A stretch of DNA of 64,000 bases, from contig NZ_JAAVUP010000002.1 in the NCBI RefSeq assembly GCF_012163135.1, forward strand, positions 620,001-684,000. Reading direction: 5' to 3'. Under the pieces are notes generated by a model. The model was not told the DNA's origin, did not search any database, and saw only the letters and a list, made by a program, of their open reading frames with translations. Made by a program: the position numbers and the translations under genes. Shown one piece after another: positions 46,192 to 58,100 of this stretch. Within the stretch, counting starts at the first letter, position 1. Every line of letters starts with the position of its first letter. Origin of the DNA: Neoroseomonas oryzicola. Its GTDB lineage: Bacteria; Pseudomonadota; Alphaproteobacteria; Acetobacterales; Acetobacteraceae.

Positions 46192-49100
46192 TCAGTAGTC
46201 CTCTTCTGCGACGTTCGGGATCTGCACGTCCGGGTCGGTAATGCGGCTGCCGAAGAGGCGGATGTCCACCTGCTGCGGCGGGGCCTGCGGGATCGCCAGC
46301 ACCTGCTGCGGCACGAAGCAGTTGATCGAGGAGATGACGCAGTCGTTGAAGGTGAAGCGCGCCAGGGCGTCGCCGGGCGCGGGGCGGGCGGAGTCGGTCA
46401 GCGCCGAGGCGTTGCCGCCCGAATACTGGTTGCCCTGGTAGTCGATCAGCGTGCCGCGCAGCGTCACCGTGCCGCCGGTGCCGAAGATGCCGACGCGCCC
46501 GGCAGTGTTGATGTCGCCCGTCGCGCTGCCGCCGTCGATCAGCAGGAAGATCGCGCTGCGGCCGGCATCGATGGTGAAGTTGAGCGTGCCGGCGGGATTG
46601 CCGGTGGGCACGCCGAAGTCGCCCGGCGCGTCGGTGCCCGGCTCGCGCACCTGGGTCGGCTGCTGGGAGGCCGGCAGGTTCGGGTTGTCCGGCTGGATGA
46701 TGTCGAGCGGATCGATCGCCGGGACGGTGATGCGGGTGTCGAAGGCGACGCCCGGCAGGTCGGTGCCGAGCGGGCGGACCACGATGCGCCCGACCGTCTG
46801 GATGCTGGTCGGGCTGGCGAAGACCACCGCGTCGCCGATGATGTAGAGCCCGCGCTCGAGCGTCAGCGGGCCGCCGCTCTCGATGCCGAGCGTGACCGCG
46901 GTGAAGGTCGAATCCGTCACCGTCATGGACCCGCCCGCGAGGATGCGGATGGCGTCCGAGGCCGTCATCGTCGAGTTGACGATCGAGATGTTGTTCACCG
47001 CGGTGATGCGGATGACCTGCGGGTCGATGTTCGCCGAGGTGAAGTTGAACGACCCGCCGGACAGCGCGATCTCGTTCCCGCCGTCGAACTTGCCGCCGTT
47101 CACCGAGACGAGCCCGCCGGCGCCGAGGCGGATGTCGCGCGTGGCGAAGAGCGAGGCGCCGGAGAAGGAGGCGCCGCCGCCGACCGTCATCAGCATGTCC
47201 TGCCCGGCGGACAGGGACGCCGAGGTCACGGTGAGCGTGCCGGCATTGACCGTGAGGTCGGTCCCGGCCGCGGCCGAGGTGCCCGGCTGCACGAGGACCG
47301 TGCCGGTCGCATTCAGGCCGAGCGTCGTCGCGGCGGACAGCACCGGGGCACCGAGATTGAGGTCGCCGGCCGTCGCCGACAGCGCCAGGCTGCCGCCCGA
47401 CGCGACCTGCCCGCCATTCACCACCACCGCCGCACCGGTGACGGAGACCGCCCCGCCGGTGCCGGAGGTGATCGTCGTGCCCGACAGGGTGGCCGTGCCG
47501 CCGGGGGCCGCGAGCGCGAAGCCCTGGCCGCCCGCATGGCTGCCGCCCGAGAGCGTCGCACCGGCCTGGCCGGTGATCGAGGTCGCCCCGGTCGCGTTCG
47601 TCACGGTGCCCGCCAGGGTCGCCGTGCCGGACGCCGCCAGCGTGATGTCGCCGCCCGAGGTGAGCGAGCCGTTGGTGGTGGAGACGGCCCCGCCGGTCGC
47701 GGTCATCGCGATCGCGGTGCCGGCGCGCAGCGTGGCGCCGGACATGGTCGCGGCCGTGCCGGTCATCGACAGCGTGCCGGCGGTGGCCGTGACGGTGGTG
47801 TTCAGCGTCTCGGCCGGGCCGGCCGCGGAAGCGATCGTCACGTCCTGCGCGGCGACATGCGTCCCGCCCGTGATCCGCGCCAGCGTCCGGCCCTGCACGG
47901 AGATGCTGTCCCCGGCCGTCAGCCCGCCCGCGGAGACGATCGCGGACCCGGTCGTGCCGGTCAGCGAGATGGTGCCCGAAGCGCCGACGGTCGTGGTGTC
48001 GATCGTCGCCGAGGTGCCCGAGAGCGTCACGTCGCCGCCATTCGCCGCGACGGCGGTGCCGATCACGTTCGCCGCGCCGCCCGAGGAGGTGAGCGAGACG
48101 CCGGTGCCGGCGGTATGCGTCCCGCCGCTGATCTGCGCCTGCGTCGCGCCCTGGAGCGTGATCGCGCCGGTGACGTCGGTGGTGCCGTTGGTGATCGTCG
48201 CCGCGCCGGCGGTCGCCGTCATCGCCAGGTCGCCCCCGGCGGTGATGGTGCTGGCGGAAACGAGGGCGCTGCCGCCGTTCATCGTGACATTGCCCGAGGC
48301 CCCGGCGGTCGAGGTGTCGATCGTCGTCGTCAGGCCGGCCAGCGCGATGTTGCCGCCATTGGCGGTCGCGTTGGTGAAATACAGGTAGGCGTCGCCGGCG
48401 GCGGCGGTGACGTTCACCCCCGCGCCCGCGGTATGGGTGCCGAGATAGAGCGCCGCGAAGGTGGCGCCGTCGACAGAGATGTTCCCGCCCGCGTTCGTCG
48501 TGCCGGCGTAGATGTAGGCCTGGCTCGTGCCGGCCAGGGTGACGTCAGTGCCGGCGCGGATGGTGCTCGAATCGATGATGGCGTAGGCGCCGGAAAGATC
48601 GACCGCGCCCGAAGTCGCCGTGACGTCCGCGCCGTTGTAGATGTAGGCATAGTTGCCCGGCCCGGTCAGCGTCACGTTACGGCCGGCCACGGCAACGCCG
48701 CCGGCGATATAGGCGCCGCCAGGGCTCTGCAGGATGATGTCCCGCCCGGCGCCAAGGTCGGCGGTGTCGACCAGCGTTTGGCCGGAGGTGCCGGTCAGCG
48801 CGATGTCGGTGCCTGCGCGGACGATGCCGCCCGTGATGCTCGCGGAGGTGCCGATGAGCGCCACCTCGCCGTTCGTCGCCGTCACGTTGGCGGTGCCGGT
48901 CAGGTTGGCGGCACCGCCGGTGGCGGTCAGGTCGACATTGCCGGTCGCGCGGTGCGTGCCGCCGCTGATCTGCGCCAGCGTGTCGGCCTGCAACTGGATG
49001 TCGCCGCCCGCCGTCAGGGCGCCGTTGGTTACCGTCGCCTGGCCGGCAGTCGCCGTCAGGGTGATGTCGGTGCCCGCGCCCACGGTGGCGCCACTGACGA

Positions 49101-52100
49101 CGGCATTGCCGGTGGACGCCGTGAGGCCGACCAGGCCGCCCGCGTTGACCTGCCCGCCGCTGATCGTCGCCGCGGTGCCCGAGACGGTCACGTCGCCGCC
49201 GGTCGAACCAACCGTGGCGCTCAGGATGTCGGCCAGCCCGGCCGTCGCGTTAACCGCCACGCCGCCCGATGCGTTGTGCGTGCCGCCATTGATGCGCGCG
49301 CTGGTCTGGCCGAGGACCTGCAGCGTCCCGCCCGTGACCGTCGTGGTCCCGCCCGAGAGCAGGGTCGCCCCGTCGGAGGTCAGGGTGAAGCCGCCCGACC
49401 CCGCGGTCAGCGCCGCATTGGTGACCGTGAGGCCCCCTGCGCCGGCATCGAGTGTCGCCGTGTTGCCGCCGACCGTCCCGCCGGTGACCGAGACGACGCC
49501 GGTCGTGGCCAGCGAGAGCACGCCCGCCGCGCCCTGGGCCGCGACGTTGCTGCTGTCGAGCGTGATGTTGCCCGAGGCGAGGTTGGCCGTGATCGTCTGC
49601 GCCGTGACGTCGGCGCCGCCGGTTATCGCGAGCGAGGTGCCCGCGAGGGTGACGCTGCCGCCGGCCCCGGCGCCGCCGGTGACCGTGCCGCCGGTGATGG
49701 CGAGCTGGCCGCCGGAGGCAGTCAGGTTGACCGTCTCGGCCGAGGCGGTGCCGTTGATCGTCATCGCCGTCCCGGCATTCAGCGACAGGACGCTGGCCGG
49801 CCCGGTCGCCTCCGTCGTGCCGGTCGCCGCGACCGTCAGCGTGGTGCCCGCGTTGAGCGTCAGCGAGCCGACCGCCGAGGCGAGGCCGGTGACGAGCAGC
49901 CCGTTCTGCACCGTGAGCGAGGCGGCCCCGCCCGCGGAGAGGGACCGCAGCTCCGTGACCTGGTTGGTCGCCGGGCCGAGGTCGGCATTGACGCCGGCGA
50001 CCACCTGCAGCGCGTTCGCCCTGATCTGCGTGCCGGACGCCGCCTGGGTGATGCTGCCCGTCGCCGAGAGGGTGACGACGCCCGCACCCGCGCCGGTCGC
50101 GATGATCTCGGTGACCGAGGCGCTGGTGCCGAGGTTCGGCCCGACCACGGTCGGCGCCGTGATGACGATGTCCGCCGCCGGCTGGGTGCCGGGAGCGACG
50201 GTGCTGAGCGTGATGTTGCCGGCGCTGGACTGGATGTCCTGCGCGACGGTCAGCGTGCCGGTCGCGCTCGCGACGATGTCCCCGGTGGCCGAGACGGTGC
50301 CGTTGATCGACAGCGTGCCGACGCCGTTGCCGGCGGCCGGGCCGGCCGTCAGGGCGATGCCGCCGCCTGCGGAGACCGCCGCGGTCGAGGCGATGGCGAG
50401 GCCCGTCCGCCCGGTCAGCGCGACGTCGCCGGCCACGCCGGTCGCCTGCGCGCCGCCATTGACCGTCAGGAAGCCGTCGGAGGTGACGGCGAGCGCGCCG
50501 CCGGCTGCCGAGGCGGTGACGCCGGTGGGCAGCACCAGGTCGCGGGCGCTGCGCAGGGCCGCACCGCCGCCGGCGCCGGTCAGCGCCGTGACGGTGTCGA
50601 CCGCATTGGCCGCCGAGGTCAGCGAGACGCTGCGCGCAACGGCGCTGATGGTCGCGACGTTGAGGCCACCCGCGCCGGTCTGGGTGATGTCGCCGCCGGT
50701 GCTGCTCGCGGTCAGCTGCAGTGCGAGGGCGCGCGCGCCGCCGACGGCCGAGGAGGCATCGGCCGGCGCGTCGCGGAAGGAGACGTTGCCCTGGATCTGG
50801 ATGGTGCCCGACCCGGTGTCGCCGAAACGCACGAGCGCCAGCGGATCGGTGGTCTGGCCGATCCGCCCGATCTCGGCGGTCGATAGGCCGAGGGTGCCCG
50901 CGACCTCGGTGCCGAGGCTGATGCCCCGGCCAGCGGTGACGCCGGAGATGTCGACGGTGCCGCTGGGCACGGTGATGCTGCCGCCGGCGGTGATCGCGAG
51001 GTCGTCGGCGCGGATGGTGATGGTCGATCCCGAAGCCGCGGACGCGACCGCGCCGCTCAGTGTCAGCAGCGGGCTGGCGGAGGCGAGGCTTATCGCCCCG
51101 CCCGCGCTGATGCCGGTCACCTCACCGATCAGGTTGCTGGCGCTGCCGACGGTCACGAAGGACCCGGCGGCGATGTTCAGGCGTTCGACCGTCAGCTGCG
51201 ACGTCGTGGTCGCATAGGCGAACTGGTTGACGAAGCCGTTTGCGGCCGAGAGGTTCAGCGTGGTGCCGCCGGTCATGAGGCCGGCGAGCGCCGCGGTGTC
51301 GATGATGTAGATGCCCTCGCCGGTGTTCGTCGTCGTGACGTTGATGGTACCGGCGCGGAGATTGGCGAGCTCGCTCGCCTCCAGCGTCAGGTAAGGTGCG
51401 CCGATATCGACGATGCCGCCCAGCACGACGGGATTCGCGGCCGTCAGCGGCGCGATGTCGATCACGCCGGCCTGGCGGTTCGTCGCCCCCGGCCCGCGCG
51501 TATCGACCAGCGCGCCCAGCGTCATCTGGTCGGCGCGCAGCGTGACCGTCACGCCGGTCCGCGCCGGATCCCACCCGGCGAGCAGCGGCGAGTTCAGCGC
51601 CAGGGTGCCGTCGGTGGTCAGCGATACGTTGCCGCCGGCGACGATGCCGGCAGAGGCCGCCGCGCCGCCGGCATCCGCGCCTGCGACGATCGTGCCGAAG
51701 GTGTTGCCCGTCGCCGTGAGGGTGATGTCGCCGCCCGGGGCGGAGGCCGAGAACTGCGACGTCTCGATGGTGCCCGCCGTCTGCACGATGCTCGGCCCGC
51801 CCGCGGTGCCCGAGGCCGGGTCGAAATTGCCGCCCGTGCGCAGCAGGACGCGGTTCGCCGTGAGCGTGCCGCCCAGGCCGCCCGAGCCGAGAGTGATCCC
51901 CGCGCCCTGGAGCTCGATCGACGTGCCGGAGATGTTGGCGCCGACCGTCATCGCACCGCCGCCGGTCGCGCTGATCGTCCCGCCCGAGACGTTGGCGCCG
52001 ATGCCCACGGTGCCCGTGGCGGCCAGCGTGACCGCTCCGCCGGCGCCGCCCGTGAGGGTGGCGGTGGTCGCGAGGTCGCCGCCGCTCTGCACCGCGATGG

Positions 52101-55100
52101 AACCGCCGGACAGCGCGGCATTGACCGTGACGTCGGAATCGCCGCGCAGGGCGACCGTGCCGGCCGCGCCGCCGGTGATCGTGCCGGCCACCGTCAGCGC
52201 GCGGTCGGTGAAGAGGCGGAAGTCCGTCCCGGCGCTGCTGGCGAGAACCGTGCCCACGGAATTCGTCGTCGCGCCGTTCAGCAGCACCGAGCCGCCGGGT
52301 GCGACCGCCGTGAGGCTGTCCGCCGCGAGCGATCCGCCGGCCTGCTGGACGATGCTGCCGAAGCGCGAGACGAGGGTCGCTGCCCCCGACGTCCCGCCCG
52401 CCGCCGTGCCGACCTGCACGGCGCCCGTGAGGTTCATGTCGAGGAAGGTGCGCAGCGTGAAGTCGCCCGCCACGAACACCGTGCCAACGGCACCGAGCTC
52501 ATTCGCGACCACGGATGTCGTGGTGGGTGGCACGGCGCCGTTGGTCAGGGCCACCGAGCCCGCCGGCGCCGAGACCGAGAGCGTGTTCGTCGTGATAAGG
52601 TTGCTCGGCTGGGTGATATTGCCGCTCTGAGAATGGAGCGTGACGTTGCCCGCCGCCGTGTCGGTCACGACCCACGCGTTGAGCGCCAGATCGCCGCTGT
52701 TGCGGATGGTGATACCGTTGTTGGCGTTGAAGCTGCTGAGGACAGACTGCGTCAGGCTGTCGATGCGGTTCAGATCCGCCGCGAGCGTCGTGTTGGCCGA
52801 ACCGCCGTCGAGCACGAGGGCCCCGGCCGGCAGGTTGACCTCGAGCGCCGCCGTGTCGATCGGCGAACCCGTCGCCTGGGTGATGCTGCCGGTATCCGCC
52901 TGCAGCACGACGCGCGTCGGTGCCGAGATGCCGCCCGAACCCGCCGGGCCGATCTGGAAGCCGTCCGCGTCGCGGAAGCTGAAGGTCCCGCCCGCGGAAC
53001 CGGACAGCGACGCCACGTTGTGCGCGACGCCGCCGAGGTTGACGTTGCCCGCGGCGTTGGCGATCAGCGTGCCCGCCGTGATGACTCCGTTGGCCTGCAG
53101 GTAGGCCGGGTTCAGCACGTTGATGGAGACGATCGGGTTCAGCAGGACATCGTACGTGAGGATCGTCTCGAACCGCGCATACGTGCCGGAGGGGAGGATG
53201 CTAGCGCCGGCGGCGAGGTTCACGGTGCGGCCCGGCGCCGACACGTTCGCGCCGACGACGACGTCGCCGCCGCGGATGTCGAAGGTCGTGAACTTGGCGT
53301 TGGGCGTCAGCGCGCCGATGACGAAGGTGCGCGCGGTCTGACCTGGGGTGCCGATGCGCAGCGTCGCGTTCACCGTGCCGGCCGACAGCGGCAGGTTGTT
53401 GATGTAGGTGCCGCTGATCCACTGCGTCAGCGCGCCCGTCACGGGCGTCGCGGCGATGACGTAGGACGCGCCGGGGATCGCGACGATGTTGGTGTCGATC
53501 GTTGGGTCGCCGACCAGGATCTCGATGTTCGGGTTGTCGAAGCCGATCCCGAAGGTGCCGCCCGGGCCGAGGTCGATCTCGCCGCCACCGTTGATCAGGT
53601 TGTCGGTGATCAGCGTGACGCTGCCCACCTGGTTCGTGTCGAAGCGTACCAGCGGCGCGCCGGCCCCGATCGTGATGGAAGGCGCCTGCAGCGTGATGTC
53701 GTTGCTGACGATCCCGATCGGCCCCGTCGTCACCGTGTTGTCCGGCGTCAGGATGTTCGGCGCCGCGGCCGAGACGGTCGTCAGGCCGACATTGCTGCGG
53801 ACGTTGATCCCGACATCCGCCGCGAGCGCCGCGGCGGCGAGGTTGCTGATGGTGTTGCCGGTGCCGCTGAGGTCGACGTCGCCCGCGGCGAGGATCCGCA
53901 GCGTGTTGGTCCCGACGCTGCCGCCCGCGCCCTGGACGATGGTGCCGCCCGGGCTCGTCGTCATGTCGAGCCGGGTGGTCAAGCCGGCATTGCCAAGGAC
54001 GCCGTTGACGGTGACGCCGCCGCCCGCGCCGACGCTGATCGCCTCGGCGATGATGCTGCTGAAGTCGCCGACGGTCAGCCGGCCGCGGGTGACGATCGCG
54101 ACGGTGCCGCCGGCGGCGCTGTTGAAGGCGCTGCCCTGGAACAGCAGGTCGCCGACATTGAGCAGGCGGAAGTCGCCGACCGTGCTCGCGACGATGCTGC
54201 CGATGGTGTTCCACAGCGCCGGATTGCCGGCATCGCCCGGGCCCAGCCCGGCCGTGGTGCCGATCCCGATGCCCGCGGTCAGGTTGACGCCGCCATTGGC
54301 GTTGAGGCTGAGGCTGTCGGCGACGATCCGCCCGCCGGTGGACTGGCCGATCGCGCCGGTGACGCCCGTGGCGGTGAGGCTGACGGACCCCCCGCTGGTC
54401 GCCGCGGCGCCGCGCGGGCGGATCAGCGCCGCCTGGGTGATGTCGGTGCCGGTCAGCGCGATCAAGCCGGCATTGGTGGTGGTCAGCGCGCCGTTGACGG
54501 CCAGCGTCCCGCCCTGGGCGTAGAGTTGCAGGGAATCCGTCGCCGACACCGCCCCCGAGACGGTGAGGCCGCCCGTCGTGGTGAAGGAGAAGGGACCGCC
54601 CGCCGAGGAGGCGAGCAGCGTCGGAATGCTGTTGTCGGTGCGCGAGAGGTCGACGCTGCCCGTCGCCGTCACGGCGAGCGCGCCGGAGGCCGTCGTCAGC
54701 ACCCGCGCCGTCTGGCTGACATTGCCGGAGGCCGCGCCCGAGCCATTGGTGGTCAGCCGCAGCGTCGGCGTGACACCGCCCGAGACGGCGATCGGCGCGC
54801 CGATCGAGACGCTGCCCGCGGTGATGTCGACCAGGCCGCCGCGCGATTCCACCGCCCCGGTGATCGACAGCGCGCCGGACGTCGCGAGGGTGAAGGTGCC
54901 GCCGGCATAGACGCCGCGGTTGGCGTCGGTCAGCAGGGGGCCGTTGCCGCCTGGCGCCGTGATGCCGTTGACGATGGCGCCGATGGCGTTGCCGGATCCG
55001 GTCAGGCTGATGTTGCCGGTGCTGTTCGCGAGCAGGCTTGCCGCGGTCAACGTCCCGGCCCCGCCCTGCGTGATGCCGCCGCTGCCGGCCGAGAGGTTCG

Positions 55101-58100
55101 CGCTCGTCGCGGCGGAGACCGTGCCGGTCCCGAGGTCGAGAACGCCGGCGGCCGCCGTGGCCGCGAGCACCAGGCCGGCGCCGCTGGATGCGCCAAGGAT
55201 GCTGAAAGTCGGCGCGCTCGAGGTGACGCTGACGTCGCCGGTCGCGCGCGCGTCGAGTGCGTCGATGACGTTGGCGCCGGACAGGGCGACGGAGGCCGCG
55301 CCGCTGTTGCTCGTCGCGCCGCGGATCACCAGCGTCGGCACGTCGAGGACGCCGCCGGCCGTGGAGATCGCCCCCGTCCCGTTCAGCGACAGCGTTCCGG
55401 CGATGGTCAGGTTGCTGCCGAAGGCGATGTCGCCCGCCGTCACCGCGGTCGCGTTCACCGTGGTCTGGCCGAGCCGCACGGTCGTCGCATCCGCGCCCGC
55501 GATCGCCGTCCGGCTGCCGGTGTCGAGGAAGAGGTTGGTCCCGTCCGTGCCGCCCCAGGCGATGGCGCGCCCGGCGGTCTGCGGCCCGATCTCGAGCAGG
55601 GCAAGGTTGTTGCCCGCCCCGGTCGCGTCGAAGGTGGCCCCGGTCAGGTCCATCCGGTCGGCGCGCAGTCGCACCGTGCCTTCGTCGGCGGTCCGCACCG
55701 CCCCGCCGATGGTCAGCGTCGCAGCGGAGGCGGCCCCGCCGCCGGTCTCGGTCGCGACCAGCGTCACATCGGTGCCCGTGGCGACCGCGCCGTTCGGCAG
55801 CGCGAGCCGCGGGGCGGTCAGCGCGACCGACCCGCCCTCGGCCAGCGTGACCGACATGGTCGGGTTGGCGGGGAAGTTGTCGGGCGCGCCGGTGGCCGCG
55901 AAGCCGGCCGAGGAGACCGCGAACGCGCCGGTCGTGCGTGCATCGAGCACGGCGATCTGGTTCGCCGCCTGGTCCAGCGCGGCGCTGCCGGCCGCGGTGG
56001 CATTGCCGTCGGTGCGATTGCGGATCCGCAGGATGCCGGTCGAATCCCGCGCCGTTACGATGGCGCCGGTCGCGTTCTGCGTGATTGCCCCGTCCGCGTT
56101 CAGCGTGACGCCGGCGGTCGAGGTGAGCGACGCATTCACGGCGATGGTGCCGGTGCCCGCCGTCCCGGCATTGGCGTTCTGGCGCGTGGACACCAGCGTC
56201 ACGCCGCCGCCGCTCGACGCGCCCGCGATCTCGATGGCGCCGGCCGTGCCGCCGCTTTGCCCGTTCGCGAAGTCCCCCGACTGCACCGTGACGGTGCCGG
56301 GGGCGGAGAAGGTCAGCGCCAGGCTGCCATTGCCCGCCTGGGCGAGAGAGATATTGCCCGCCGCCGTCGTCGCACTCAGCGGCAGCGCGGTGCCGACGCC
56401 CGAGACCGAGGCGATGGTCCCCGCCGTCTGGTTGATGCCCGTACCGGCCGTCATGGTCATGGACGCCGCGCGCAGGTCGGCGCCGATGCTGATGGATCCG
56501 GCGGTCGCGGCCAGGCTCAGCGCGCCGCTCACGCTGACATTGGCACTGATGGTAATGCTGTCGCCCGCGGTCAGGCCCAGCCCGCCATTGGTCTTGTTGA
56601 TGGCGGAATCGACGACGATGTTGTTGCCGGCATCGAGCGTGACGGTGCCGTTGAAGCCGGTGATCGCGCCGGGATCGACGCGCAGCCACTGGTTGTTGTT
56701 GCCGGTCGTCGCGGTGAAGTTCGCGGCCGGGTCGGTCGCGGTGTCCGTCACCGTGCTGCCGCCACCCGGCGGATTCACGTTGGAATTGCTGCTGACGATG
56801 ATGTTCTGCGGGTCGAGCAGCAATTCGCCCGGCGTGCCCGACGGCGCCGCGAGGTCGATGAAGCCCGAGATCAGCAGCGATTGCTGGCCCGAGATCTCGA
56901 CGAAGCCACCATTGCCACCCATGGCACCGCCGCGCGCGGACACGGTGCCGCGCATCTCGGTGCTGGTGGTGCTGTTGACGACGATCTCGCCGCCATTGCC
57001 GTTCTGCGTCGCGTCCGCGCGGATCACCGCGCCGCGCTCGACGGTCGTGCGCGCGGCCATGGTCTGGTTGCGGCCGCGCCCGGTGGTGCCGACCAGCACC
57101 TGCCCGCCGCCCGCCCCGCCCGAGGCGTCGATCCGCGCCGTGCCGGCGACCGTCACGCCGTCCGTCGCCTGCACCGCGACGCGCCCGCCGCGCTGCCCCG
57201 CACCGCCCGTCGCGTCGATGGTGCCGTCGACGCGCACTGACCCGCCCTGGGCGCGCAGCGCCACCTCGCCGGTCTGGTCGCCCACGGTCTGCACGTTGAT
57301 CACGCCGGTCTGCCGGACCAGGTCCTCGACGAGGCCCGAGGCCGCGTGCGCGGTCAGCAGCACCGACCCGCCCGGCGCCTCGATCACGCCGGTATTCGTC
57401 ACCAGCGCCTGGTTGCCGTCCGGGGCGGTGCGCACCGCCTGGGTGACGTCGATGTTGATCAGCCCGTCGCCGGCGAGGTCGAGGACGAAGGTCTCCGCCG
57501 CGCCGAGCGCGACACGCCCGAGCCGCGCGCGGATGACGCCGGAATTCGACACGCCCGGCGCGACCAGGGCGGCGAGGCCGCGGTCGGCGACGGTGATGGT
57601 GCCGTGGTTCTCGACCCGCGCGCCGGGCCGCGGCGCCTGGTCGAAGACCATGCGTCCGGCCATGAAGTTCTCATTGGTGATGCCGGCGGCCGAGGCGATC
57701 AGCGAGGCGACGTTGACCTGCGCGCCCTGGGCGAAGACGACGCCCGACTGGTTGACGATGGCGACGCCGCCATTGGCCTGCACGCGGCCCGCGATGACCG
57801 ACGGGTCGGGCGTCATCACGCGGTTCAGCGTCCAGGACCCGGCATTGGGCTGGACGAACTGGACCGTGTGCTGGCTGCCGACGTTGAACTGCTGCCAGTC
57901 GATGGCGGCGCGGTTCGTGCCCTGCGTGATCGTCGTGCTGCCGGCGCCGCGCGTGATCGCCGCCTGGCCGGCGGTGACCTGCCCGCCGGTCGGGCCGGTG
58001 GTCGCGGATGGCAGCGTCTGCGCCGCGACCGGCCCGGCCGCGATCGGCAGCAGCGCGGTGGTCGCGAGCAGCCAGCCGCGATGCGGCGTGCGTCGGTGCG

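Noticed and set aside
46156..57240. Very long open frames on the plus strand antisense to tpsA (46156-50886 and 52633-57240)
   Set aside because: Low-complexity Arg/Ala/Gly/Asp-rich translations with no domains; they are produced by the high GC content and the repetitive codons of the exoprotein on the other strand.
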